Position numbers and translations under genes: made by a program. From Paenibacillus algorifonticola (GTDB lineage Bacteria > Bacillota > Bacilli > Paenibacillales > Paenibacillaceae), in NCBI RefSeq assembly GCF_000971975.1, contig NZ_LAQO01000003.1:1-64000 (forward strand): 64,000 bases of DNA. The letters are read 5' to 3'. The notes below the pieces were generated by a model that was not told the origin of the DNA, made no database searches, and saw only the letters and a program-made list of their open reading frames with translations. Of this stretch, positions 51,918 through 62,170 are shown piece by piece; position 1 is the stretch's first letter; every line of letters starts with the position of its first letter.

Positions 51918-54467
51918 ATGGACAAGCAGCAGCTCATGCATCATATTTTCGCAGCAAACCGTGAAATGGTTGACCGGGGAATCACGTTTATCAACGAGGC
52001 CGACCAGGAGGAGTTTGTCTCCTACAGTCAGCTATATGAGCGTTCGCTATGCCTGCTACAAGATTTACGTAATTACGGGGTACAGGCGGGACACGAGCTG
52101 TTATTGCAAATACAGGATAATCGGTTGTTTCTTGAAGTGTTCTGGGCTTGCATACTGGGGCGGATTATCGCCGTCCCGGTAACCGTAGCAACCAATGATG
52201 AAACGAAGCTGAAGGCTTGTAAGGTGTGGGACAAACTAAACACCCCGCATTTTATTGGCAGCGAAGCGACGATGGACGGCTTGGCTTCATTTGCAGAGGA
52301 GCACCCGGAATGTGGTCCTAGTGTGGACGTCATGAAAGGTAGATTTATAGACACGGCGTCCTTAAAAGGAGAAAGCAGTGCTGTCCTTATAGAGGCTGAA
52401 CCGGATGATATCGCATTTATTCAGTTCTCTTCCGGATCAACGGGCGACCCGAAGGGCGTTGTGCTGACCCATAGCAACGTTATGGCCAACGTCTCAGCCA
52501 TGCAGAAAATATGGGATTTAGATGCTGGCGGGCGGGTGTTAAGCTGGATGCCGCTTACGCATGATATGGGATTGATCGCGATGCATCTATTGCACGCCTA
52601 TACTCAATCCTCGCAGTTTATTATGCGTACGAAGCTGTTTATTCTTAACCCGCTTTTGTGGATAGAGAAAGCAAATAAGCACCGCGTTAATATGCTGTAC
52701 AGTCCTAATTTCGGCTATAAATATTTTTTGGCGTTTTACGATCAAGAGCATGACTACGGCTGGGATTTATCCGGCCTTTCCTGCCTTTGCAATGGCGCTG
52801 AGCCCATTTCTACGGAAATTAGTGAGCGTTTTATGGAGCAGCTTGCAAAATACAACCTTCCGCAGACGGCCATGAGGCCGGCATATGGGCTTGCAGAGGG
52901 GACGGTTGGCGTGTGCTTCACCCGTCAGAATGAGCCGTTCAAGTATGTGGCTGTCGACCGGAGATTTCTCCGGGTTGGAGAGACCATACGCTTGCTTCAG
53001 CGAGGAGAGCCAAGCAGCCTGCTTTATGTCGATGTAGGTGGTCCGATTGAAAGCTGCGAAGTCATGATTGCTGATGAGCAGGGCAGCCCGCTTCCTAAGT
53101 CCACAGTCGGTTACATTTTAATTAAAGGGCCGAGCGTCACCAGAGGGTATTACAACGAACCTGAAGCTGCTGAAAGGCTGGCAGACGAATGGCTGAATAC
53201 AGCGGATATCGGATTTATGCTGGATGGGCGGCTAGTCGTTGTTGGAAGAGCAAAGGACATATTGTTCGTTAACGGGCAAAATGTTTTCTCCCATGACATT
53301 GAGAGAGTGGCAGAGGAGGTAGACGGGGTTGAGCTTTGGAATGTCGCAGCCTGTGGAACGAAAGGGAAGCTTGCGGATACGGAGGAAGTATGCCTGTTTC
53401 TATTGTACAGAGGTAAAAATCTGGAGCCGTTCTGCGAGCTTGCCAGTCGGGTCAAGCAGCATATTCACCGGAAGATGGGCATCTTTATCGACCATGTCAT
53501 CCCTGTGAAATCAATACCTAAAACAACGAGCGGAAAAATACAGCGCTATAAGCTGGGTGAGCAATATACAAGTGGGCAGTTCGATTCGCTCATTCGTGAC
53601 ATGGAGAGCATCAAGAGCAAACAGGCTGCCTTCGAAAATACAGAGCAGCTGCTGCTCAGGCTCTGCCAAGACCTGCTCGGGCGGGAGCTCGGTATTCACG
53701 ACCATTTTAATGAGAGCGGAGGAAATTCGCTTATTCTCACCCAGCTCTCCGATGAGCTGGAGAAATGGCATGGCTGCAACGTATCCGTTCCTGACCTGTA
53801 CAAATATCCGACGATCGCTAAGCTGACCGCATTTATCGACCGTGGCGGCAGTTTAAGCCTGCCATCCGTCAGCATGGATGAAGCTTACTTTAACAAGGAG
53901 GGCAGTCAGGTGGTTTCAGCCTTTGAGGCTGAGCTGGATAGCGAGACATGCAGCGTGCTTCAAGCTATGGCCGATGATGCGAAGACGGATCTCAAGCCTG
54001 TCCTGTTGTCCGGTTTTCTCTATTTGCTGAAGCTAGCCTCCGGTGAGGATACCGTTCATGTGCAAGTGGCAGTGGAGGAAAATCAGTTCCGCTCGCTGAC
54101 CATTGATTTTGCCGCGGTGGATTCCTTGGAGACATTGATTGAGCTCGTTGCAATGAAGCTGGAAGCTCGCCACGGCGACGGCGATGAATCCGACTATACA
54201 GCCAAGGATCTGGATCGCATCCAGCAAAGTGAAGAGCTTCGGATTTTGCCGCTCTTCGTTATTCATGCAGATGCCGCATCCTCACAAGGTCAATGGCTCG
54301 AAGTGTTTGATCTTGTTATCGAGCTCGCGGAATACGATGAGCAAGTCGAGGTGCTGTGCGACTTTAACTCCCGAAAACTGAAGGAGCACAAAATAAAGGA
54401 GCTTTTTACCCAATATATGCTGCTGCTCGCTGACATCGTGGAAAATAGCGACAAGGTTTCGGTCTAG
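51918..54467 (+). CDS. FAAL-type acyl-AMP ligase - ACP - orphan condensation lobe
   Basis: 849 aa. Residues about 1-560 form an adenylate-forming enzyme of the fatty acyl-AMP ligase type (FSSGSTGDPKGVVLTHSN; SWMPLTHDMGLI; YGLAEGTVGVCF; GRAKDILFVNGQN; KTTSGKIQRYKL). An ACP follows at about 590-665 with the serine in GGNSLILTQL. The last 160 residues resemble the C-terminal half of an NRPS condensation domain (LLSGFLYLLKLASGEDTVHV ... LCDFNSRKLKEHKIKELF) without the HHxxxDG half. It probably activates the starter acid for the modular PKS encoded next; it starts 57 bases after the thioesterase. Confidence 0.85.
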   Translation: MDKQQLMHHIFAANREMVDRGITFINEADQEEFVSYSQLYERSLCLLQDLRNYGVQAGHELLLQIQDNRLFLEVFWACILGRIIAVPVTVATNDETKLKACKVWDKLNTPHFIGSEATMDGLASFAEEHPECGPSVDVMKGRFIDTASLKGESSAVLIEAEPDDIAFIQFSSGSTGDPKGVVLTHSNVMANVSAMQKIWDLDAGGRVLSWMPLTHDMGLIAMHLLHAYTQSSQFIMRTKLFILNPLLWIEKANKHRVNMLYSPNFGYKYFLAFYDQEHDYGWDLSGLSCLCNGAEPISTEISERFMEQLAKYNLPQTAMRPAYGLAEGTVGVCFTRQNEPFKYVAVDRRFLRVGETIRLLQRGEPSSLLYVDVGGPIESCEVMIADEQGSPLPKSTVGYILIKGPSVTRGYYNEPEAAERLADEWLNTADIGFMLDGRLVVVGRAKDILFVNGQNVFSHDIERVAEEVDGVELWNVAACGTKGKLADTEEVCLFLLYRGKNLEPFCELASRVKQHIHRKMGIFIDHVIPVKSIPKTTSGKIQRYKLGEQYTSGQFDSLIRDMESIKSKQAAFENTEQLLLRLCQDLLGRELGIHDHFNESGGNSLILTQLSDELEKWHGCNVSVPDLYKYPTIAKLTAFIDRGGSLSLPSVSMDEAYFNKEGSQVVSAFEAELDSETCSVLQAMADDAKTDLKPVLLSGFLYLLKLASGEDTVHVQVAVEENQFRSLTIDFAAVDSLETLIELVAMKLEARHGDGDESDYTAKDLDRIQQSEELRILPLFVIHADAASSQGQWLEVFDLVIELAEYDEQVEVLCDFNSRKLKEHKIKELFTQYMLLLADIVENSDKVSV

Positions 54468-54489
54468 CAAACCGCTGAAGAACAGGGGG

Positions 54490-57400
54490 ATGAAGTTGAA
54501 GACGAAATCGCCGGATTTGACTCAATTGCGTCTAAGAAGCCAAGACGAACTGCCAACGGCAGCCATAAAGGAAGCTAACCATCACGACATTGCCATCATC
54601 GGCATTTATACGCGTTTTCCAAATGCCCGAAATACAGAGGCATTCTGGGAAAATATTAAAAATGGGGTAAGCTGCGTCACGAAATTTCCGGAGAAGCGCC
54701 GGAAGGACGCTGATCGGTATGTCAGATTTTCCGGAAAATCGGAGATCCCCTACTCAAACGGCGCTTATCTCGAGGATATCGACGCATTTGACTATTCTTT
54801 TTTCAACATTCCACCCAAAGAAGCGATATTGATGAATCCTCGCCAGCGTGTGTTTCTGGAAGCGGCATGGAATGTGTTTGAAGACGCAGGATACGGGCCG
54901 CAGCAGTTGGCAGGCAGCAACATTGGAGTTTATGCCGGCCATATCGGTGACGTTGAAAGCTATGTATACCGGGAAATGATTGAAGCCGTTGACCCCTCTT
55001 TGATATCGGCAGCGATGCCGGGAAATTTGTCTTCCATTATTCCGAGCCGAATTTCCTATTTGCTTAACTTTAAAGGGCCAAGCATGATCGTGGATACCGC
55101 TTGCTCCTCCTCGCTTATAGCTGTCGATCTGGCCTGCCACGCGCTTCGCCGGGGAGACTGTGAAATGGCGCTTGCTGGCGCGGTCCGCATTAACCTGCTT
55201 CCGCAAAACAAAAATCATGCAAAGCTGGGCATTGAGTCTACAGACGATGAGACCCGCGCTTTTGACGATGAAGCCGACGGATCGGGAATGGGGGAAGGCG
55301 CAGCGATTGTTTTGCTCAAGCCCCTTAGCAAAGCTAAGCGGGATGGCGATTCTATCTATTGCGTCATTAAGGGCAGCGCGGTGAATCAGGATGGCGCTTC
55401 CATGGGGATTACGGCTCCGAATCCGTCCGCCCAAACGGCCGTTTTAAATAAGGCTTGGAAGGAAGCGGGCATTGATCCAGCAACGCTTGCCTATATCGAA
55501 ACACACGGCACGGGGACGAAGCTGGGAGACCCGATTGAAATCGAAGGAATCAGCAAGGCCTTTGCAAAATATACCGATAAGAAACAGTTCTGTGCAATCG
55601 GATCAGTAAAGACGAATATCGGCCATCTCTATGATTGTGCAGGAATAGCGGGTCTAATTAAAGCGGCACTGGCGCTAAAGCATCAGCTGCTTCCGCCAAG
55701 CATTCACTTCAAGACGCCGAATAAACAAATTCCGTTTATCGATTCACCGGTATACATAAACACGTCCCAGAAGCCATGGGCTCAAGGAGATGCCCCAAGG
55801 CGCTGCGGCGTCAGCTCATTCGGCTTGTCTGGCACTAATTGCCATGTCGTGCTGGAGGAATATATTGCTCAGACCGCGACCGCCGAACAGGGGGCAGCCC
55901 TGCCGGATCAATCCTATATGATTCCGCTATCGGCGAAAAGCGAGGAAGCGCTCGATACGCTGCTGCTGCATATGGGCGAATATTTTGACGGAGAAAATCG
56001 GGCCAGCCTTAAGGATATTAGCTATACGCTGGCAGCGGGGCGCGATCATCATCCGCTTCGTTTAGCTGTTGTTGCCTCAGATATCGCGGACCTGAAATGG
56101 AAGCTGCAGCAGCTAATCTCGCAGCGGCAGCATTTAACCAGCTTTGATGCTCCTTGGTTCTCTTACGGTACTGCGAAGCTAGCAGGAGACAAGGATAATT
56201 TCGTACAGCTCGCCGAGCAGCTCGTTAAACAGTTGAAAGCCGCTGCCGCACTTGAGCGCTCGGGGCTGCTGCAGCAAATCGCAGAGCTGTATACGGCTGG
56301 GGCAGCCATTGGATGGTCCGCTATGTACAGGGGGAGCCGGGCCAAAAGGGCGCATATACCCGTTTATCCATTTGAGAGGAAGCGCAGCTGGCTGCAAATT
56401 CCAGGGCCTGCGCCTGCTGAGCGTTCGAACGCTCTCTATTACACAATGAAGTGGATCGAGGAGGCGGCAGATCATCGCACCCGCACTATGCGGGGAGAAA
56501 CGGCTATTATTTTGGGTGAATGGCCAGAGCTTACACAGCAGCTAGAGGAGGAAGGCGTTCATTGCATACATGTTAAGCGGGGGACACACTATCAGGTGCT
56601 TAACCCGGAGTCCTACATCATCAGCGAGAAAGAGGAAGATTACGACAAACTGACTGAAGCACTTAAACATGTGAAATTTACGAAAATACTGCATCTGCTT
56701 GGCTATAACGGACCGGATGAGATGATGTCGGCGGAGCAGCTGAATGAGAGACAAAGCTTAGGCGTATACAGCTTGTTCCACTTGACGAAAGCGCTTCTGA
56801 GCGCCGGCGTCGGCCATAAGCATGAAATCATTATCGCCGCCGACTATGTAAACCAGGTTACTGGAGAGGAAGCGTGCTTGAAGCCGGAAAACTCCCCATT
56901 GTTCGGCCTGGGTAAAGTCATCGGAATTGAATACCCGCATATTACGTGCAAAGCAATAGATGTGGATGGCTCGACGACTGTACGAGAGGTCATTTCGGAG
57001 CTGGGCCGCAACAAAACGACCTATCAAATCGCCTATCGGAACGGCAAGCGTTTTGCAGAAATAATGGAAGAGACCGATGTCGAGCAAATGCCTGACAATC
57101 CCGTCTCCATTAAAGAGGAGGGGGTTTACGTCATCACAGGTGGCGCAGGCAACCTCGGGCTACTTACGGCAAAGCATTTGGCGTCCAAAGGAAAAATAAA
57201 TCTAGCGCTGTTAAACCGTTCCTCACTGCCGAAGCCTGAAGAATGGGGCCCGCTTCTGGAGCAGGCAGACGGATCACGGCTGCATGACACGATTAAGAAG
57301 CTGCATGAAATTGCCGCCACTGGAGCACAGGTGGAGTGCATTTCACTTGACGTCACCTCCTTGGACGAAATGAGCGCTACCATGGAGAGGCTGAGGCAAA

Positions 57401-60400
57401 AGTACGGAAAAATAAACGGCATCATTCATGCGGCGGGCGTTGCGGGCAGAGGTTTTCTCATCCGCAAGGACACAGCTGTGTTTGAAGAGGTGCTAAATCC
57501 GAAGGTTATGGGCACCTGGATTTTAGATAAAGTTACGGAGCAGGATGAGCTTGATTTCTTCGTTTTATTTTCGTCAGGCGTTGCACTTGTTGGCGAGATG
57601 GGGCAAGGAGATTATACAGCTGCAAACTGCTATCTGGATGCTTTTGCTGATTATAGGAGGAAGCGCGGCAAGCCGGCCCTTGCCATCAACTGGGTCGTTT
57701 GGGATGGGGCGCGAATGGGAGAGGGAACGAGCGAAACGATCGACAGCATTTTTAAAACGCTGCCCGCAACATTAGCGCTGCATGGCTTCGACAAAGTCAT
57801 CAGCAAGGATTTGACCCGTGTATTAATCGGTGAAGTGAACACGTCTAACCCGAGCGGTTTGGAGCTGTTCAGCAAGGATGTTTTCCATTTGCCGGAAAAG
57901 CTGCGAGCTATCATGTTCAGTGACAGCAGCAGTGAGCAGGCTGTTCAAGGCAAGCCGCTGCCCATGCAAGAAGCGAAGGTGAAGCTGCTTGGCAGCAATA
58001 ATGGCTCCTACTCCGAAGTGGAGCAGACGCTGGCGGGCTTGTACCGGGAGGTACTGGGCTATGAGGAGCTTAGCATCCACGATACTTTCTTTGAGCTAGG
58101 CGGAGATTCGGTGCAGCTGCACCGGCTGCATAAACTTGTAGAGCAGCGTTATACGGGACAAACCTCAATAGCCGATTTGTTTGCGTACGCTTCAATAGCT
58201 AAGCTGGCGTCATTTTTGACTAAGGAAGACAGCAAAGCGGTCAAGCGCAATACCGCTGCTAGGCATGTTCCTGCCTCGCATGATGATGACATAGCGATAA
58301 TCGGAATGTCCGCGTTGTTTCCGGGAGCGGATACCGTTGACCAATACTGGACAAACATCAGCAATGCTGTAGATTGCACGGGACCTATCCCGCAAGAGCG
58401 ACGCGAATACGCAGAGGATTATCTAGCAGCTATCGGCCAGTTACCTGATGAACATCCCGGATATATGGACTGCGCTTATGTGGAAGGTATTGACGAGTTT
58501 GATTACCGATTTTTCCGAATATCGCCCAAGGAGGCTAATTTGACCGACCCGTGCCAGCGGGTGTTTATGCAGAAAGCGTGGCATGCCATTGAGGATGCGG
58601 GGTATGGCGGTGATAAGCTGCGCGGCAGCCGCACAGGCATTTATGTCGGGTTTGCCAACATTATTCGCGATTCGTATCAGAAGATGCTGACTGATGTTGA
58701 TCCTGTCATGATGTCGGAAGCGATTGTCGGCAACGTATCGGCCATGCTACCGAGCCGCATTTCCCATTTGCTCGATTTGAAGGGACCGACCATGGTCGTG
58801 GATACGGCCTGCTCCTCTTCTTTAGTTGCCGTGCATTTGGCAAGCAATGCGATCCGGGGCGGCGACTGCGACATGGCGATAGTTGGCGGCGTAAAGCTGT
58901 TTCTCATTCCGCTTGACCATGAGCACAACAAAATCGGCATTGAATCCACTGATGGAAAAACGCGCGCATTCGACGCCTACGCCGATGGCTCGGGCAGCGG
59001 CGAAGGGACAGCAGCCATTATACTTAAGCCGCTTAGCAAAGCCAAGGCGGATGGCGACCATATCCATGCCGTTATTAAAGGGAGCGCCATTAACCAGGAC
59101 GGCGCATCCATGGGCATTACCGCGCCAAATCCGGCCGCACAGACCGACGTTATCACGCGGGCTTGGGAGAAGGCTGGCATTCATCCGGAGTCGATTGCCT
59201 TTTTCGAAGCTCACGGCACGGGTACTGCGCTTGGCGATCCGATCGAATTCAGTGGGTTGAAGCAGGCAATCGAGGCCTACACAGACAAGAAGCAGTTTTG
59301 TGCAATCGGGTCGGTAAAGTCGAACATTGGCCATCTGAATGAAGGGGCTGGAATGGCATCCATCATTAAAGCTGTAATGGCGCTCAAGCATCGGGAAATA
59401 CCGCCGACGCTCTACTTCCAGACGCCGAATTCGAAAATCGACCTGCAGGATTCTCCGCTGTTCATCAACGCTCAATCAAGAAAATGGGAAGATGACGAGC
59501 AGCCGATGAGATGCGCCGTCAGCTCTTTTGGCCTAAGCGGCACAAACTGCCACATGATCATAGAGGAGTACAAACCGGAAGTCGCTGCACCTAAAGAGGC
59601 CAAGGAACCGCAATCGCCGCCACAAATATTGACCTTGTCCGCGGCCAGCAAAGGATCGCTTATAAGGTTGGCCCGACATTATGCCGACCGCTTTATGAAT
59701 GGCGCTGCAGGGGCACTTACTGATATATGTTATACGGCGAATACAGGGAGAGGACATTATTCGCACCGCCTTGCCCTTATCGTCGCTGATGCGGCTGATC
59801 TGTCCAGCAAACTGAAGCTATTGGCCGAGCTGGAGACATTTAGCTCGCTTCCAGCGGAGGGCATTTATTATGGTGAATACCGGGCGGTAAGCGACGAGCG
59901 CAGCATTCGAAACCCAGGCGACATTACTGAGGCGAGAAAAAGCGAGCTTGGGCGGAATGGGGAGCAAGCTGTCTTGGCGTTGGAAAATGCGCCAGCCCGT
60001 GCCGAAGCGTTGAAGCAGCTTTGCCAGCTTTATGTCCAGGGTGCAGATATCCCGTGGGAGCAGCTCTACTCCAGGCAGCCTCACGCTAAAGTGCAACTGC
60101 CGGTCTATCCGTTCGAGAGGACGAAATGCTGGGCCGAATTTCCTAAGCATACGAAGCGAACTTTGTCCCATGCTGCTTTCGCCGACACTGCTGCCGCTAT
60201 GGAAAAGCCGCCAGCCGTCTTTACGATGAGTTGGAAACAGCAGGCTCGATTAGCTGTTCCTGCGGCGGAGCCTGCCGCAGGTGTGACGGTCATCGTCAAG
60301 GACAACGAAGGCTTTGCTGACCGTTTGGCAAGCGAGTTCAGAGATCAGGGCAGGCAGGTGCTTATAGCGGAGATTCCTGATTGGTCGATGACCGAGGAGA

Positions 60401-62166
60401 TGGCTTCGGTAGAAGCGAGACTGCTGGACAGCTATAGGCAGCTTTTGCAGGAGTCGGAGGATCAAGGAATCGCTCGAATCATACATTGCGGAAGCCTGAC
60501 GAGGACCCTTGTTTCCAGCATAGACGAGCTGAAGGAAAGCCAGCATAGAGGCGCTCTGAGCTTGTTCCTGCTGATGAAGGCATGGGCAGCATGCGGCTTC
60601 GAGCACGATACGGAAATCATCGTGCTGACTGAAAATGCCTGCCGTATTACAGGGGAAGAACGACAGCTTCGGCCGGAAAATGCTCCGCTGCTCGGGCTAG
60701 CCAAGGCTCTTTCTAAAGAGCATTCGAATATAAGCTGCCGTAGCATCGACATGGACGAAGAGGTGGAGCTGGAGGATGTTTTATCTGAATTATCGATAAA
60801 TTCAGACGCCAGACTCGTTGCTTTTCGAAACGGCACTCGCTATGTCGAGCTGTTTGAGCCATGCAGCAGCCTGAATGCGCCCAGCAGCGAAGAAATGACC
60901 GTTCAAGCAGGAGGCGTCTATCTGATAACGGGCGGCACGGGCGGAATTGGCCTTGAGACTGCAAAATGGCTAAGCGTCAAAGGCCGCATAAAGCTGGTCT
61001 TAATCAATCGTTCCGAAATGCCTGATCGGCGGAAGTGGGATGGCATTTTGCTGCAGAACGAGGATCGTAAGCTGTGTGAGAAAATAGCGAGTATTCGGGA
61101 AATCGAAGCTAGCGGTTCAGAAGTGGTTTTGTATCGCTCTGATGTATCCAATTACGATGAAACCGCATCGATGCTGGAAGACATCCGCTTAAAGCACGGA
61201 GAAATCAAAGGTATCGTACACGGCGCAGGAATTGCACGTACCGAGTCTATAACGGAAAAAAGGCTGGATACGTTTGAGCAAGTCATCAGTGCCAAAGTTT
61301 ACGGCACATGGCTGTTGGATCGGCTGACTCAGCAGGATCATCTTGATTTTTTCATTATGTATTCCTCTGTTGCGACGATGTTCGAGACGGGCTATCAAAG
61401 CGACTATCTGGCGGCAAACGCCTACCTCGATGCCTATAGTACAGCGCCATCAAGCGATGGAAGAAGAAGATTGACCATTAATTGGACGACATGGAAAGGC
61501 AAGGGCATGGCTTCCGACCACAATTTTCAGGCGGATACGATTTTTAAAACGATACAGGCTGCCCGTGCGATGGAACTGCTGGACCTTGTTTGGCGCACGC
61601 CGCAAAGCAGAGTGCTGATCGGGGAGCTAAATATGGAGAGCAGAATGGCGTTATGGCTGCATAACTATTCTATTCAATTGTCAGATGACATAACTGCAAG
61701 CCTTGATGCGTTAAACAAACGTTTGGCGCAAGTGCCGGAAAGATCATCTAAATCTGCTGGATACGCAGCTGTTACGCTGATCGGAAGCGAGCACGATGCT
61801 TTCAGCGAGACCGAGCGGCAGGTCGCTCAAACTTGCAAAGGGGTGCTCGGATTTTCCGAAATCGACATCCACGAAAGCTTTTTCGAAATGGGCGCTGACT
61901 CGCTGATGATTCGACAGATTTATCAGAAGCTTTCGCAGCTTTACACCGAAGAAGTTATCATTACCGATATGTTCGAGTACCCGACGGTTCATAAGCTGGC
62001 TCGACATATCGAACGGCGACAAGCAGGGATGGACACAGCGGCTGCTCCGATGAACAATCGGACGGCACTGCAGGATGACGAATTAAACCGGATGTTTGAT
62101 GAGCTTGATAATGGGGCTTTGGATATTGAACAGGTGCTATCAAAGCTTGGCTCCAAAGAGAGGTGA
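54490..62166 (+). CDS. Modular AT-less polyketide synthase: KS-KR-ACP-KS-KR-ACP
   Basis: 2558 aa, two extension modules without acyltransferase. KS1 spans about residues 32-457 with Cys205 in VDTACSSS and His in ETHGTGT and NIGHL. KR1 spans about 650-1090 with GGAGNLGL at 884 and Tyr1042 in DYTAANCY. ACP1 has Ser1207 in LGGDSV. KS2 spans about 1266-1695 with Cys1441. KR2 has GGTGGIGL and Tyr2306 in DYLAANAY. ACP2 has Ser2471 in MGADSL. A flanking linker replaces AT after each KS, as in trans-AT systems; malonyl must be loaded by a separate AT not seen here. Both modules would leave hydroxyl groups, the kind of site a carbamoyltransferase needs. Confidence 0.9.
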   Translation: MKLKTKSPDLTQLRLRSQDELPTAAIKEANHHDIAIIGIYTRFPNARNTEAFWENIKNGVSCVTKFPEKRRKDADRYVRFSGKSEIPYSNGAYLEDIDAFDYSFFNIPPKEAILMNPRQRVFLEAAWNVFEDAGYGPQQLAGSNIGVYAGHIGDVESYVYREMIEAVDPSLISAAMPGNLSSIIPSRISYLLNFKGPSMIVDTACSSSLIAVDLACHALRRGDCEMALAGAVRINLLPQNKNHAKLGIESTDDETRAFDDEADGSGMGEGAAIVLLKPLSKAKRDGDSIYCVIKGSAVNQDGASMGITAPNPSAQTAVLNKAWKEAGIDPATLAYIETHGTGTKLGDPIEIEGISKAFAKYTDKKQFCAIGSVKTNIGHLYDCAGIAGLIKAALALKHQLLPPSIHFKTPNKQIPFIDSPVYINTSQKPWAQGDAPRRCGVSSFGLSGTNCHVVLEEYIAQTATAEQGAALPDQSYMIPLSAKSEEALDTLLLHMGEYFDGENRASLKDISYTLAAGRDHHPLRLAVVASDIADLKWKLQQLISQRQHLTSFDAPWFSYGTAKLAGDKDNFVQLAEQLVKQLKAAAALERSGLLQQIAELYTAGAAIGWSAMYRGSRAKRAHIPVYPFERKRSWLQIPGPAPAERSNALYYTMKWIEEAADHRTRTMRGETAIILGEWPELTQQLEEEGVHCIHVKRGTHYQVLNPESYIISEKEEDYDKLTEALKHVKFTKILHLLGYNGPDEMMSAEQLNERQSLGVYSLFHLTKALLSAGVGHKHEIIIAADYVNQVTGEEACLKPENSPLFGLGKVIGIEYPHITCKAIDVDGSTTVREVISELGRNKTTYQIAYRNGKRFAEIMEETDVEQMPDNPVSIKEEGVYVITGGAGNLGLLTAKHLASKGKINLALLNRSSLPKPEEWGPLLEQADGSRLHDTIKKLHEIAATGAQVECISLDVTSLDEMSATMERLRQKYGKINGIIHAAGVAGRGFLIRKDTAVFEEVLNPKVMGTWILDKVTEQDELDFFVLFSSGVALVGEMGQGDYTAANCYLDAFADYRRKRGKPALAINWVVWDGARMGEGTSETIDSIFKTLPATLALHGFDKVISKDLTRVLIGEVNTSNPSGLELFSKDVFHLPEKLRAIMFSDSSSEQAVQGKPLPMQEAKVKLLGSNNGSYSEVEQTLAGLYREVLGYEELSIHDTFFELGGDSVQLHRLHKLVEQRYTGQTSIADLFAYASIAKLASFLTKEDSKAVKRNTAARHVPASHDDDIAIIGMSALFPGADTVDQYWTNISNAVDCTGPIPQERREYAEDYLAAIGQLPDEHPGYMDCAYVEGIDEFDYRFFRISPKEANLTDPCQRVFMQKAWHAIEDAGYGGDKLRGSRTGIYVGFANIIRDSYQKMLTDVDPVMMSEAIVGNVSAMLPSRISHLLDLKGPTMVVDTACSSSLVAVHLASNAIRGGDCDMAIVGGVKLFLIPLDHEHNKIGIESTDGKTRAFDAYADGSGSGEGTAAIILKPLSKAKADGDHIHAVIKGSAINQDGASMGITAPNPAAQTDVITRAWEKAGIHPESIAFFEAHGTGTALGDPIEFSGLKQAIEAYTDKKQFCAIGSVKSNIGHLNEGAGMASIIKAVMALKHREIPPTLYFQTPNSKIDLQDSPLFINAQSRKWEDDEQPMRCAVSSFGLSGTNCHMIIEEYKPEVAAPKEAKEPQSPPQILTLSAASKGSLIRLARHYADRFMNGAAGALTDICYTANTGRGHYSHRLALIVADAADLSSKLKLLAELETFSSLPAEGIYYGEYRAVSDERSIRNPGDITEARKSELGRNGEQAVLALENAPARAEALKQLCQLYVQGADIPWEQLYSRQPHAKVQLPVYPFERTKCWAEFPKHTKRTLSHAAFADTAAAMEKPPAVFTMSWKQQARLAVPAAEPAAGVTVIVKDNEGFADRLASEFRDQGRQVLIAEIPDWSMTEEMASVEARLLDSYRQLLQESEDQGIARIIHCGSLTRTLVSSIDELKESQHRGALSLFLLMKAWAACGFEHDTEIIVLTENACRITGEERQLRPENAPLLGLAKALSKEHSNISCRSIDMDEEVELEDVLSELSINSDARLVAFRNGTRYVELFEPCSSLNAPSSEEMTVQAGGVYLITGGTGGIGLETAKWLSVKGRIKLVLINRSEMPDRRKWDGILLQNEDRKLCEKIASIREIEASGSEVVLYRSDVSNYDETASMLEDIRLKHGEIKGIVHGAGIARTESITEKRLDTFEQVISAKVYGTWLLDRLTQQDHLDFFIMYSSVATMFETGYQSDYLAANAYLDAYSTAPSSDGRRRLTINWTTWKGKGMASDHNFQADTIFKTIQAARAMELLDLVWRTPQSRVLIGELNMESRMALWLHNYSIQLSDDITASLDALNKRLAQVPERSSKSAGYAAVTLIGSEHDAFSETERQVAQTCKGVLGFSEIDIHESFFEMGADSLMIRQIYQKLSQLYTEEVIITDMFEYPTVHKLARHIERRQAGMDTAAAPMNNRTALQDDELNRMFDELDNGALDIEQVLSKLGSKER

Positions 62167-62170
62167 GAAT

